NCBI RefSeq assembly: GCF_003837805.1
Contig: NZ_RQIT01000022.1
Location: forward strand, 58,555 to 122,554
Length of the DNA: 64,000 bases
Direction: 5' to 3'
Source: Bradyrhizobium sp. RP6
GTDB lineage: Bacteria; Pseudomonadota; Alphaproteobacteria; Rhizobiales; Xanthobacteraceae
Shown piece by piece: positions 8,595 to 17,861 of the stretch. Position 1 is the stretch's first letter. Each line of letters opens with the position of its first letter. The notes under the pieces were generated by a model. The model was not told where the DNA came from, ran no database searches, and worked only from the letters and a program-made list of their open reading frames with translations. A program made the position numbers and the translations under genes.

Positions 8595-9494
8595 CTACTC
8601 CTTCACCGCACCGGTCAGCGAGGACACGTAGTAATCCACGAACAGCGAGTAGAAGATCGCGACCGGCAGCGAGCCGAGCAGCGATCCCGCCATCAGTGCG
8701 CCCCACTGGTAGACGTCGCCGGTGACGAGCTCGGTCAGGATCGCGACCGGCACGGTCTTGTTGGCGCCGCTCTGGATGAAGGCGAGCGCGTAGATGAACT
8801 CGTTCCAGGACAACGTGAAGGAGAAGATGCCGGCCGAGATCAGCCCGGGCACCGCGAGCGGCAGCGTGATCCGCCGCAGGATCTGCAGGCGTGTGGCACC
8901 GTCGACCAGCGCGCATTCCTCGAGCTCGTAGGGGATCGACTTGAAATAGCCGATCAGGAGCCAGGTGCAGAACGGCACCAGGAAGGTCGGGTAGACCAGG
9001 ATCAGGGCAAGCGGTGAGTCGAACAGGCCGAACTGCACCACGACGGTGGCAAGCGGAATGAACAGGATCGACGGCGGCACCAGATAGGCGAGATAGATGC
9101 CGAGGCCGATATAAGGACTGCCGCGGAAGCGCAGCCGTTCGATGGCATAGGCGGCCAGCGTGCTCGCGATCAGCGACAGCGTGGTCGAGCCGATCGCCAC
9201 CAGCATCGTCGTCCACAGCCAGTGCGGATAGGCGGTGTTGAACAGCAGGTGCTTGATGTGCGCCAATGTCGGCGAGGAGATCCAGAACGGATTGTGCTCC
9301 TTGTAGTTCATCAGCTCCGCGTTCGGCTTGAACGACGTGATCGCCATCCAGTAGAACGGGAACAGCAGGATGAGCACGAAGCAGCCGAGCGGCAGGTAGA
9401 TCATCATCAGCCGCCGCAGCCCGGAATCCCAGGCCATGGTATCGGGCGCCGCCTTCGCGTCGGCGACGGCCGGTTGGGCGACACTATCAGTCAT
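8595..9494 (-). CDS. Carbohydrate ABC transporter permease (MalG/UgpE type)
   Basis: 299-residue inner-membrane permease of the CUT1 sugar family with six predicted helices. The ATPase-contact EAA loop is EECALVDGATRLQILRRITL, followed by PLAVPG. Its start overlaps the end of the other permease gene by eight bases. The partner genes are the second permease (9487-10443) and the binding protein (10619-11962). No ATPase gene lies in the cluster, so a shared MsmX/UgpC-type ATPase elsewhere is implied. Confidence 0.88.
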   Translation of the reverse strand: MTDSVAQPAVADAKAAPDTMAWDSGLRRLMMIYLPLGCFVLILLFPFYWMAITSFKPNAELMNYKEHNPFWISSPTLAHIKHLLFNTAYPHWLWTTMLVAIGSTTLSLIASTLAAYAIERLRFRGSPYIGLGIYLAYLVPPSILFIPLATVVVQFGLFDSPLALILVYPTFLVPFCTWLLIGYFKSIPYELEECALVDGATRLQILRRITLPLAVPGLISAGIFSFTLSWNEFIYALAFIQSGANKTVPVAILTELVTGDVYQWGALMAGSLLGSLPVAIFYSLFVDYYVSSLTGAVKE

Positions 9495-10443
9495 TGCTTT
9501 CTCCCTGCTGCCATTTGCGGCGGGCCAAACCGAAATAGGAGAACAGCGTCGCGAACACCAGGAACGGGATCATCGACACCGCGATCGCCGCACCTTCGCC
9601 GAGCTCTCCGCCGGCGATGCCGCGCTGGAAGGCAAGCGTTGCCAGCAGGTGGGTCGAGTTGCCGGGCCCACCGCGTGTGATGGCGTAGACGAGCTGGAAG
9701 TCGGTGAAGGTGAAGATGATCGAGAAGGTCATGACGATGGCGAGGATCGGCATCATCATCGGGAAGGTGATGTAGCGGAAGCGCTGCCAGGCGCTGGCGC
9801 CGTCGAGCATCGCCGCCTCGTACAGCGAGGGCGAGATGGTCTGCAGGCCCGCGAGCAGCGAGATCGCGACGAACGGAATGCCGCGCCAGATATTGGCGGC
9901 GATCAACGAGAAGCGGGCCGGCCAGGGCGAACCGAGGAAGTCGATATTGCTGTCGCGCCAATGCAGCACATCGACCAGCAGGTAGGAGATGATCGAGAAC
10001 TGGGGATCGTAGATCCACCAGAAAGCGAGCGCCGAGAGCACGGTCGGCACGATCCAGGGCAGCAGGATGATCGCACGCAGCACGCTCTTGAACGGAAAAT
10101 GGTTGTTGAGCAGCAGCGCGAGCCAGAAGCCGAGGGCGAACTTCCCGAAGGTCGCGACGGCCGTGTAGAGGACGCTGTAGAACACCGCGTTCCACCACAG
10201 GGAGTCGGTGAGCAGGTACTGGAAGTTCTCGAGGCCGACGTAGATGCCACGCCGGCCGATCGTGGTGTCGGTGAAAGCGAGCCAGATGCCGAGCCCGAGC
10301 GGATAGGTCAGGAACACCGAGAGCAGCCCGATCGCGGGCGCGAGACACATCACGATCAGGAATGGCTTGTAGTCGAACAACCGCACCAGCCAGTTCGGCT
10401 GCCGGGCCGCGACGCTGTGCGTTGAAAGAGTGGTTACGGACAT
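9487..10443 (-). CDS. Carbohydrate ABC transporter permease (MalF/UgpA type)
   Basis: 318-residue inner-membrane permease pairing with the MalG-type subunit. It has an N-terminal helix (FLIVMCLAPAIGLLSVFL), a FALGFWLALLLN helix and the EAA loop YEAAMLDGASAWQRFRYITF followed by PMMMP. ATG 10443 is the start; the end overlaps the next permease. Between this gene and the binding-protein gene lies a palindromic repeat that could lower permease expression relative to the binding protein. Confidence 0.88.
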   Translation of the reverse strand: MSVTTLSTHSVAARQPNWLVRLFDYKPFLIVMCLAPAIGLLSVFLTYPLGLGIWLAFTDTTIGRRGIYVGLENFQYLLTDSLWWNAVFYSVLYTAVATFGKFALGFWLALLLNNHFPFKSVLRAIILLPWIVPTVLSALAFWWIYDPQFSIISYLLVDVLHWRDSNIDFLGSPWPARFSLIAANIWRGIPFVAISLLAGLQTISPSLYEAAMLDGASAWQRFRYITFPMMMPILAIVMTFSIIFTFTDFQLVYAITRGGPGNSTHLLATLAFQRGIAGGELGEGAAIAVSMIPFLVFATLFSYFGLARRKWQQGESND

Positions 10444-10471
10444 CGGACCTTTGTCTTTTCAGGGCTTCAAG

Positions 10472-10600
10472 GTCATTCCGGGGCGATGCGCAGCATCGAA
10501 CCCGGAATCTCGAGATTTCCCGGTGCGCAATTGCGCACCCGAAGTCTGGTGCTTGCGCACCATCCCGGAATGACGGTTTGTCATTGCTCGGCGCAATGAC
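10472..10600. repeat. Compound palindromic repeat inside an ABC operon
   Basis: Outer arms GTCATTCCGGG (from 10472) and CCCGGAATGAC (to 10574) enclose smaller hairpins such as GGTGCGCA/TGCGCACC. A separate 8-bp hairpin follows at 10580-10600 (GTCATTGC/GCAATGAC). The block fills the gap between the binding-protein and permease genes, a usual place for repeats that tune operon stoichiometry. Confidence 0.75.
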
Positions 10601-10618
10601 GTCCGTCGTGCTTGCTTC

Positions 10619-11962
10619 TCACCGGTTCTGCCGCCGGAAGTACCGCTTGCAGCGCTGCTCGGCTTCGGCGGCGGCGGCCTCTGGCGTGGCCGTGCCGGTC
10701 GCGACGGACGAGAACATCTGGATCAGCACGTAGTCGGCGCTGACGGCACCCGTCGCCGTCGAGATCGGGCCCTTGTAGCCGTCGTAATAGGTGCTGTTCA
10801 TCGTGTCCTTGAACAGCTTCACCTTGGGATCCTGCGACCACACGGCGGCCTCGGCATAGGCGGCCAGCGGCTGGGACCAGTAGCCGGAGTTGGCGTTGAG
10901 CCACGGCTCGTACTGGTCCTTTTCCAGCATGTATTGCAGGAAGGCCTTTGCCGCGTTGGGATACTGGCTGTGCTTGAACACCATGGCGTTCAGCGTCAGG
11001 CCCGCCATGGGCGAGATCTTCGCAAGGCCCTTGGGCAGCAGCTGATGCTCGCTGTCTTCTGCGATCGCCTTGGTCGCAGGGTCGTTCTTCAGCGAGAAGT
11101 ACAGCGATACGCCGTTCGCAGTCAGCGAGATTTCCTGCGAAGAGTAGGCGCGGTTATTGCTGACGTCATTCCAGGATGGCGTGCCGGCGATGAAGGTTGG
11201 GTACAGCTGCTTCACCCAGTTCAGCGCCGCGATGGTCTCCTTGCTGTTGATGACGACGTTGCCCTCTTCGTCGAGCAGGGATCCGTTGTGCGACCACAGC
11301 GCCCAGTTGGCGAAGCCGTTGCCGTCGCCCTTGGCGTTGCCGAGCGCGAAGCCGGCCGGCTTGCCGGCCTTGTGCAGCTTTTGGCACAGGTCGACTATTC
11401 CGGCATGGTCTTCCGGCACCTTGTCGAAGCCGACCGATTGCAGGATGGATTTGCGGTAGATGAAAGGCCCCGCGGTGGCGCCGAACGGTAGTCCGATCCA
11501 GGCGTCGCTCTTGTTCTTCTTGCCATAGCGCTGCGCCAGCGGCAGCCAGCCGCCATATTTCTTACCAACATAATCGGCGACGTCGGTCAGCTCGATCAGC
11601 TTGTCGATGTAGATGTGCGGCGCATCGGAGAAGCCGATGATGATGTCGGGGCCGGCGCCGGAGTTGGCGGTCACCGCGGTCTGCTGGTTGATGTCTTCCC
11701 AGCCGACGAAATCGACCTTGACCTCGACCCCGGTCTCCTTGGTGAATTTTGCAGCATTGGCGCGGAACACGTCCTCATCCGCCTGGACGAAGCGCACCGG
11801 GCGCAGCATGCGCAAGGATGCGCCCTTCTCGATCTCGCGCTTGGGTGCCGGAACATCGGCAGCCTTGATGTTGGATGTTTGCGCTGCAGTACCGGTAGCA
11901 GCAAGGGTTGCAGCGGACAGGCCCAGCGCCAAGGCATCACGACGTGTGATGTCGTTCCTCAT
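10619..11962 (-). CDS. Sugar-type ABC transporter substrate-binding protein
   Basis: 447-residue extracellular solute-binding protein of the carbohydrate family, with a Tat-like start (TRRDALALGLSAATLAATG) exporting it to the periplasm. Core motifs include AKFTKETGVEVKVDFVGWED near residues 70-90 and GPDIIIGFSDAPHIY. ATG 11962 has a strong AGGGAGG ribosome site. It is the first gene of the transporter cluster; ligand is unknown. The neighbouring 2-hydroxyacid dehydrogenase (12047-13090) is upstream on the same strand and could act on the imported compound. Confidence 0.88.
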   Translation of the reverse strand: MRNDITRRDALALGLSAATLAATGTAAQTSNIKAADVPAPKREIEKGASLRMLRPVRFVQADEDVFRANAAKFTKETGVEVKVDFVGWEDINQQTAVTANSGAGPDIIIGFSDAPHIYIDKLIELTDVADYVGKKYGGWLPLAQRYGKKNKSDAWIGLPFGATAGPFIYRKSILQSVGFDKVPEDHAGIVDLCQKLHKAGKPAGFALGNAKGDGNGFANWALWSHNGSLLDEEGNVVINSKETIAALNWVKQLYPTFIAGTPSWNDVSNNRAYSSQEISLTANGVSLYFSLKNDPATKAIAEDSEHQLLPKGLAKISPMAGLTLNAMVFKHSQYPNAAKAFLQYMLEKDQYEPWLNANSGYWSQPLAAYAEAAVWSQDPKVKLFKDTMNSTYYDGYKGPISTATGAVSADYVLIQMFSSVATGTATPEAAAAEAEQRCKRYFRRQNR

Positions 11963-12046
11963 CAGTACCTCCCTATGATGTTCCCTTCCCGGCGTTGATC
12001 GCCGGTGAAGGGCCGTTTCGGTCGTCGGCGCTTCTACGCCGGCCGC

Positions 12047-13090
12047 CTAGCTGTTTGGGCCGCGGTCCATGCTGACGGGCTGCCAGCGGCGGAGCGCGGT
12101 GTTCTGCAGCACCGACGGATTGACGCAGCTTACCGGCCACATGCCCTGGAGCACCAGTGACAATTCGTAGCCCACGCGGCGCTTGCGCGCCTCGTCGAAC
12201 CGTGCCGAGGCCGAGGCGACATGGGCTGTCAGGGTCACGTTCTCCATGCCGAGCAGCGGATTGTTGTGCGAGGGCGGTTCCTTCTCCAGAACGTCGAGGG
12301 CGGCGTGCGCGATCCACCCCTCTTGCAATGCCTTGATCAGGCTCTCCTCGTCCACGGTGGCCCCGCGCCCAGTGTTGATGAAAATCGAACCCTTCTTCAT
12401 CTGCCGAAAATGCTTCTCGGTCAGCATGTGATGTACCTCGGGCCTCGCCGGGGCGTGCATCGAAACGAAGTCGGATTGCGACAGCACCTCGTTCAGCGTC
12501 GCCGGGATCACGCCGTGGTCGTACATCAGCGTTTCCTGGATGAAGGGATCGTAGGCCATCATGCGCAGGCCGAACGGCGCCGCGCGTTTCGCAACCGCAC
12601 GCGCGACGCGGCCGAACGAGATGAAGCCGAGCGTCTGGCCCATCAGCCTCGGGATCTTGAGCAGCGCCGGCCGGCCCTCGGCCCAGCGGCCGTCTCGCGC
12701 CATCCGGTCCTGCTCGACCAGGCGGCGGAAGCCGGCGAGCAGCAGCATCATGGCGTGGTCGGCGACCTCCTCGATGAAGGTGTCGGGGATGTTGGTGACC
12801 GGAATTCCGCGGGAGGTGGCGGCCTTGACGTCGACACTGTCGACGCCGACCGAGCCGAGCGTGATGACCTTGCAGCGCTCCAGCGCGTCGATGATCGGTT
12901 GGGTGATCGGGATGCCCTTGGCGTAGATGGCGTCGGCGTTTTTCGCGGCGGCGATGAACCCGGCCTCGTCGGCAGGCGCCTCGACGATCTCGGCGTCGAT
13001 CGGATCGAGCGCCTCGCGCTCGTAGGAATAATCGCTGCCCGCGACGGTGAAGCTCGCACCCTTCGGCGTCACCACCCTGTATTTCGGCAT
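12047..13090 (-). CDS. D-2-hydroxyacid dehydrogenase family protein (CtBP-like)
   Basis: 347-residue member of the D-isomer-specific 2-hydroxyacid dehydrogenases. The catalytic residues are present: R242 (NTGRG), E271 (DVLEKEP) and H290 (TAHVAS). The NAD-binding loop is odd: where most members have GxGxxG, this protein has SFGRVA at 158-163, so two glycines are replaced. A changed cofactor grip or a non-dehydrogenase role is possible. The neighbouring sugar ABC genes on the same strand (start 84 bases further down) suggest use on an imported acid or sugar acid. Confidence 0.82.
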   Translation of the reverse strand: MPKYRVVTPKGASFTVAGSDYSYEREALDPIDAEIVEAPADEAGFIAAAKNADAIYAKGIPITQPIIDALERCKVITLGSVGVDSVDVKAATSRGIPVTNIPDTFIEEVADHAMMLLLAGFRRLVEQDRMARDGRWAEGRPALLKIPRLMGQTLGFISFGRVARAVAKRAAPFGLRMMAYDPFIQETLMYDHGVIPATLNEVLSQSDFVSMHAPARPEVHHMLTEKHFRQMKKGSIFINTGRGATVDEESLIKALQEGWIAHAALDVLEKEPPSHNNPLLGMENVTLTAHVASASARFDEARKRRVGYELSLVLQGMWPVSCVNPSVLQNTALRRWQPVSMDRGPNS

Positions 13091-13340
13091 GTCATGCTCC
13101 CGATTTGGTTTCTTGTTGTGACCCGCCTTCGTGGCGGGCCTTTGCGTCTTTTACGCGAAATCGGGGCGGGCGCGTACAATTTCCGGTTGTCGTGAGTCAG
13201 GTATATTTCCGTTTTTCCGTGCGCGGTCCGGGCTTCTACGGAGGCACGTAAGTAACTTGCTAAGGGCTGCCCCCCTAAAAATTGATTCGATTTTGATCGA
13301 TCTGTCGCGTGCCCGTATCCTTTTTTGCCGGAGCCATCCC

Positions 13341-15026
13341 GTGAAGTTGAGCAATCTGAAGATCGCCCCCAAGCTCGGCATCCTTGTCGGTGTCACCTTG
13401 TTGGGGCTGTGCATCTCCGGGGTCCTTGCCGGTTATCTGATGAAGCGCGAGATGGTGAATGCGCGCATCGACCAGGCCAAGGCGATCGTTGAGCTGGCGC
13501 GCAACTATGCCGCCGCGCTGAAGAAGCGCGTCGATGCCGGCGAGCTGACCAAGGACGCGGCGATGGCCGAGCTTCGCCGCTACGGCAACGCGATGACCTA
13601 CGACAACGGCGCCGGTTATCTGTTCGGTACGTCCTACGACGGCATCACGCAGCTCGCGCCCGATCCCAAGCAGATCGGCGCTAACCGCATGGATGTCGTG
13701 ACCAACGGCCGCAAGCTATCCGTCGAACTGATGGACGGCGTCAAGGCGAACGGGTCGATCCTGCTGTACTACGAATACGTAAAGCCTGGTCAGCCGACGC
13801 CCATCCGCAAGATCGGTTACGCCGTCGCAGTCCCCGGCTTCGACATGTATCTCGGCACCGGCGCCTATCTCGACGACATCGATGCCAAGATGGGCCCGGT
13901 CTACTGGATGCTCGGCCTTGCCATGCTTGGCATCGTCATCGTCGCCGGCAGTGTCGCCTGGCTGATCGGCCGCAGCATCAGCGCTCCGCTCGCCCTGCTC
14001 GGCACTCGGATGCGGGAGCTGGCCGACGGCAAGCTCGAAGGTGACATCCCCGGCGTCGGTCGCGGCGATGAGGTCGGCTCGATGGCTTCCACCGTGCAGA
14101 CCTTCAAGGACAATGCGGTTCGCATCCGCGAGATCGAGCGAGCCGAGGCCGATGCCAAGGATCGTGCCGCGGCGGAACGTCGTAGCGCGATGGAAGAGAT
14201 CGCCAACGACTTCGAACGCAGCGTCAACGGCATCGTCCGCTCGGTCTCCTCGGCCGCGGCCGGAATGCAGACGACCGCGCAGTCGATGACTGCAACCGCC
14301 AGCGACGCCTCGTCGCGTGCGGCGACGGTCGGCGCTGCCTCGCAAAAGGCCTCCGGCAATGTCGGCACGGTCGCGGCGGCCGCCGAAGAGCTGTCGAGCT
14401 CGGTTGCGGAAATCTCCCGCCAGGTCACGCGCTCGACCGAGGTGGCGAGCCGCGCCGTCAACGACGCCGAGCGTACCAACGCCACCGTTCAGGTGCTCTC
14501 CTCGGGCGCCGAGAAGATCGGCGAGGTCGTCAAGCTGATCCACTCGATTGCGGCGCAGACCAACCTGCTCGCGCTCAATGCCACCATCGAGGCGGCCCGC
14601 GCCGGCGAGTCCGGCCGCGGCTTCGCCGTGGTCGCCTCCGAGGTCAAGGCGCTCGCCAACCAGACCGCGAAGGCGACCGAGGAGATCTCGGCGCAGGTCG
14701 CGGCGATGCAGACCTCGACCAGCGACGCGGTCGCCGCCATCTCCGGCATCACCCAGACGATCGCCGAGATGAGCGAGATCACCGCGGGCATTTCCACATC
14801 GATCGAGCAGCAGGGCGAGGCGACCCGCGAGATCGCCCGCAACATCCAATCGGTCGCCGCCGGCTCGAGCGAAATCAACGCCCATATCGGCAGCGTCACC
14901 TCGGCCGCGGAAGCGACCGGCAGCGCGGCCACCGACGTGCTCTCCAACGCCCGCGAGTTGGACAACCAGTCCGGCGCGCTGCGCTCCGCCGTCGATGGCT
15001 TCCTCGCCAAGGTGCGGGCGGCGTAA
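13341..15026 (+). CDS. Methyl-accepting chemotaxis protein with Cache sensor
   Basis: 561-residue chemoreceptor. A first membrane helix (about 13-34) precedes a periplasmic single-Cache domain (GAGYLFGTSYDGITQLAPD and the typical GYAVAVPGFDMYLGTGAYLD end). A second helix (about 190-213), a HAMP domain and the signalling tip (IHSIAAQTNLLALNATIEAA) follow. GTG 13341 is chosen because GGAG lies about 7 bases upstream and TM1 then begins correctly. An open extension reaches 13131 but has no membrane logic. Ligands of this Cache type are often small organic acids. It is divergent from the dehydrogenase gene. Confidence 0.9.
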   Translation: MKLSNLKIAPKLGILVGVTLLGLCISGVLAGYLMKREMVNARIDQAKAIVELARNYAAALKKRVDAGELTKDAAMAELRRYGNAMTYDNGAGYLFGTSYDGITQLAPDPKQIGANRMDVVTNGRKLSVELMDGVKANGSILLYYEYVKPGQPTPIRKIGYAVAVPGFDMYLGTGAYLDDIDAKMGPVYWMLGLAMLGIVIVAGSVAWLIGRSISAPLALLGTRMRELADGKLEGDIPGVGRGDEVGSMASTVQTFKDNAVRIREIERAEADAKDRAAAERRSAMEEIANDFERSVNGIVRSVSSAAAGMQTTAQSMTATASDASSRAATVGAASQKASGNVGTVAAAAEELSSSVAEISRQVTRSTEVASRAVNDAERTNATVQVLSSGAEKIGEVVKLIHSIAAQTNLLALNATIEAARAGESGRGFAVVASEVKALANQTAKATEEISAQVAAMQTSTSDAVAAISGITQTIAEMSEITAGISTSIEQQGEATREIARNIQSVAAGSSEINAHIGSVTSAAEATGSAATDVLSNARELDNQSGALRSAVDGFLAKVRAA

Positions 15027-15047
15027 ATTCTTGCGCTGAACTCGTAC

Positions 15048-15087
15048 GGTGGGCAAAGACGCGAAGCGTCGTGCCCACCTTTATTTT
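15048..15087 (+). terminator. Hairpin-T-run terminator after the chemoreceptor
   Basis: GGTGGGCA pairs with TGCCCACC, with an inner ACGC/GCGT stem, followed by TTTATTTT at 15080-15087. A related GGTGGGC element follows at about 15110-15131, so the terminator seems to be built from a dispersed repeat. Confidence 0.7.
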
Positions 15088-15143
15088 GAGTTCGGCGCCA
15101 CTCGCGGTGGGCACGCTTCGCTTGCCCTCCCTACGAGACCGTC

Positions 15144-16121
15144 CTACTGCTTCTCGATCTTCGCGTTCGTGATCAGCTTCTCCCACAGTACGAGCTGATC
15201 CTTCACGAACGCCTGGAGTTCTTCCGGCGTGCCCGAGAAGGCGTCCATGCCGAGCGTGGCGAGCTTGGCCTTGATCTCCGGATTCTCGACGATCTTCCTG
15301 ATCTCGGTGTTGAGCCGGGTCACGATCTCCTTCGGCATGCCGGCGGGGCCGAAATAGCCCTGCCAGGACGAGATGTCGAAGTCCGGCACGCCGGCCTCCT
15401 GCATCGAGGGCAGGTGCGGCACCAGCGGCGAGCGGTTCTTGGTGGTGACGGCGAGCGCGCGCAGCGCGTTGCCGTTGACGTGGGGCAGCCCGGTCAGGAT
15501 GTCGACGAACATCATCGAAACGCGACCGCCCATGACGTCGTTGAGGGCCGGCGGCGAGCTCTTGTAGGGCACGTGGAGGAGGTCGAGGCCGGCATTGTGC
15601 GCGAAGGTCGCCCCCGAGACGATCGCCGAGGACGAGCCCGAGGCGTAGCTCAGCTTGCCCGGATTGGCCTTGCCGTACGCGACGAGCTCGCCGACGGTCT
15701 TGGCCGGCACCTCCGGATTGACGACCAGCATGAACGGCAGGTCGCCGGTGCGCGCGATCGGGGTGAAATCCTTGACCGGATCGTAAGTGAGGCTCTTGAG
15801 CAGATAGGGATTGGCCGAATGCGTGGTGTTGGTCGTCACCAGCAGCGTGTAGCCGTCGGGGGCAGCCTTCGCGACATAGGTTGCTGCGAGCATGCCGTTG
15901 GCGCCCGCCTTGTTCTCGATCACGATGCCTACGCCGAGCGCTTGCGACAGGTGCTGCGAGATCAGCCGCGTCGTGGTGTCGGTGCCGCTGCCGGCCGCAA
16001 ACGGCAGTACCAGCGTGATGTTGCGGCTGGGATAGTTGTCGGCTTGAGCCGTGGATGCTGCGGCGAGGCAAAGTGCGGCGGCGCCGACGGTCCGCAGGTT
16101 TCGAATCAACGCTGAAATCAT
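15144..16121 (-). CDS. Tripartite tricarboxylate transporter binding protein (Bug/TctC)
   Basis: 325-residue periplasmic binding protein with signal peptide (about 1-27, ending STAQA) and the Bug fold: YPSRNITLVLPFAAGSGTD at the mature start, ENKAGANG around residue 70, and AAPDGYTLL. These proteins bind carboxylates, usually through main-chain contacts, and feed TctAB permeases; no TctA or TctB gene is nearby, which is common for this expanded family. The ligand cannot be read. ATG 16121 was used. Confidence 0.85.
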   Translation of the reverse strand: MISALIRNLRTVGAAALCLAAASTAQADNYPSRNITLVLPFAAGSGTDTTTRLISQHLSQALGVGIVIENKAGANGMLAATYVAKAAPDGYTLLVTTNTTHSANPYLLKSLTYDPVKDFTPIARTGDLPFMLVVNPEVPAKTVGELVAYGKANPGKLSYASGSSSAIVSGATFAHNAGLDLLHVPYKSSPPALNDVMGGRVSMMFVDILTGLPHVNGNALRALAVTTKNRSPLVPHLPSMQEAGVPDFDISSWQGYFGPAGMPKEIVTRLNTEIRKIVENPEIKAKLATLGMDAFSGTPEELQAFVKDQLVLWEKLITNAKIEKQ

Positions 16122-16350
16122 ATTTGGTCGTTCCCTCTTTTCGTTGGCGGGGAACCTAGCTTCTCTTGGTCAAAATCGGAAGACGTGAGTTTCGCGCCCC
16201 GGGGCGCAGTGCAGCAGGCCGGTCTTCGCGGCGTGATGCACTGCTGAACCGGGGCCCACGCCGCGGCACACTGGGTCCCGGCTCTGCGATGCACCGCTTG
16301 CCCGCTGCATCTTGTCCGGGACACGAGAGCCCAATGACCGCGCTACGGAA

Positions 16351-17286
16351 TTACTTCACCGCCGAGCCCTGCCGCGATGCGATCACGACGCCGGCGAGCA
16401 CCAGCGCGTAGCCGATCAGGTGGAACGCTTGCAGCTTTTCGCCCAGCAGCAGGATCGCCATCGCCGAGCCGAACACCGGCACCAGATGGAAGAACGGTGC
16501 CGCCCGGTTCGGCCCGATCAGCGCCACGCCGCGATTGAAGAAGAGGTAGGCGAGGGTGGAGGGAAAGATCAGGATGTAGCCCAGCGTCGCCAGCGTCATC
16601 AGGTCGAGCTGCAGCACGCGGCCGCTTGCGGCCTCCCACATCGCCGTCGGCAGCAGCATCGTCGCGCCGCAGCAGGTGGTGAAGGACAGGAAGGAGAGCT
16701 GATGGATCCTCGGCCGCCGCGGGATGAAGGCGGAGTAGATGCCGAACGCCACCAGCGACGAGGCGAACATCATGTCGCCCCTGTTGAAGCTGATGCTCTT
16801 GAGCGCGGAGAGATCGCCGCGGAGGATGATGATCAGCACGCCGAGAAGCGAGATCGCGATGCCGCCGAGCTGCGCGCCCGTCAGCCGCACGCCGAACAGC
16901 ACCAGCGACCACAACGCCACGAATAGGGGACCCGCCGACTGGATCAGGAGCGCGTTCAGCGCCTCGGTGTATTGCATCGCCCAGTACGAGATCGCGTTGT
17001 TGAAGGCAAAGCCGACCAGCGACAGGAACAGCATCAGCGGCAGGCTCTTGCGCAGGGCAGGCCAGTCGCGCTTCAGATGCGGCCAGGCGAACGGCAACAG
17101 GATCAGGAACACGCCGTACCAGCGGATCGTCGTCACCGTCAGCGGCGGCACATGTGCGCCGACATGGCGTGCGAGCACGATGTTGCCGGCCCAGAACAGC
17201 GAGGTCAGGCTGAGCAGCAGATAAGGCTGGTTGTTGAGCCAACTGGCCGGATTCGAGGCCGGTGGCGCGGGCGAGGCGGTCGTCAT
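16351..17286 (-). CDS. EamA/DMT-family transporter (paralogue 1)
   Basis: About 311-residue inner-membrane transporter with ten predicted helices in two EamA repeats: NQPYLLLSLTSLFWAGN at the start and a second repeat ending HLIGYALVLAGVVIAS. Family members export amino acids or metabolites; the substrate is unknown. It closely matches the protein encoded at 17862-18794 (shared NQPYLLLS, FNRGV and NRAAPFFH), pointing to tandem duplication. ATG 17286 is used; a GTG at 17328 is possible. Confidence 0.85.
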   Translation of the reverse strand: MTTASPAPPASNPASWLNNQPYLLLSLTSLFWAGNIVLARHVGAHVPPLTVTTIRWYGVFLILLPFAWPHLKRDWPALRKSLPLMLFLSLVGFAFNNAISYWAMQYTEALNALLIQSAGPLFVALWSLVLFGVRLTGAQLGGIAISLLGVLIIILRGDLSALKSISFNRGDMMFASSLVAFGIYSAFIPRRPRIHQLSFLSFTTCCGATMLLPTAMWEAASGRVLQLDLMTLATLGYILIFPSTLAYLFFNRGVALIGPNRAAPFFHLVPVFGSAMAILLLGEKLQAFHLIGYALVLAGVVIASRQGSAVK

Positions 17287-17368
17287 TGGCGTTGCATGGA
17301 AGCTTGCGCCGGATTGTCGTTGTGACACAAGTCACAGGGCCGCAATGCTACAATGCAGACACGACCCG

Positions 17369-17374
17369 AGGAGG
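17369..17374 (+). promoter_or_regulatory. Perfect AGGAGG ribosome site deciding a TTG start
   Basis: AGGAGG stands five bases before TTG 17380. This spacing favours TTG over the upstream ATG 17353 and the downstream ATG 17392 as the start of the DUF1330 gene. Confidence 0.7.
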
Positions 17375-17379
17375 TGCCA

Positions 17380-17781
17380 TTGGCGGTCAATATGTTGAAC
17401 GTTGAGGGCCTGGAGCAACTCGATCCGCAGGCGCCGGTGGTGATGCTGAACCTGATGCGTTTCCATGCGCGCTCGCGCGACGGCGACGGGTCCGGCTGGG
17501 ACGCGTATCTGCGCTACAGCGCGATCACCGTGCCGATGATCAGGGCGCGCGGCGGCACGCTGCTCTGGACCGGTGAAGCCAAAGCCATCGCGCTCGGTTC
17601 GCGTGACGGCAACAATTGGGACTTCGTCGCGCTCGTCTATTATCCGACAGTCGCGGCCTTCCTCGACATGATGACATCTGAGGCTTACGAGACGCAGGCC
17701 GACCCGCATCGCGTCAACGGCTGCGCCGAGCACGTCATCATCGCGACAAGCGAGGCCTACAGCAAGTTCAAGGTCAAATAG
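17380..17781 (+). CDS. DUF1330-like ferredoxin-fold protein
   Basis: Protein of about 133 residues with a dimeric alpha/beta-barrel-like pattern (VVMLNLMRFHARS, then FVALVYYPTVAAFLDMMTS and the ending VIIATSEAY), close to the DUF1330 and ABM-like small proteins. Function unknown. It is flanked on both sides by minus-strand EamA paralogues, so it is divergent from one and convergent with the other. The TTG start rests on the ribosome site at 17369. Confidence 0.7.
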   Translation: MAVNMLNVEGLEQLDPQAPVVMLNLMRFHARSRDGDGSGWDAYLRYSAITVPMIRARGGTLLWTGEAKAIALGSRDGNNWDFVALVYYPTVAAFLDMMTSEAYETQADPHRVNGCAEHVIIATSEAYSKFKVK

Positions 17782-17793
17782 CGCTTGTTCCTT

Positions 17794-17831
17794 CTTACCC
17801 TCCCCTGGAGGACCCTCCAGGGGAGGGTAAG
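17794..17831. terminator. Perfect 18-bp palindrome between convergent genes
   Basis: Arms 17794-17811 (CTTACCCTCCCCTGGAGG) and 17814-17831 are exactly complementary around a 2-base loop, 12 bases after one stop and 30 before the other. It can act as a two-way terminator, though no clear T-run follows, and it may belong to a dispersed repeat family. Confidence 0.65.
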
Positions 17832-17861
17832 AGGCACCTGCGTGTTTAGAAGGAGCGGCGC

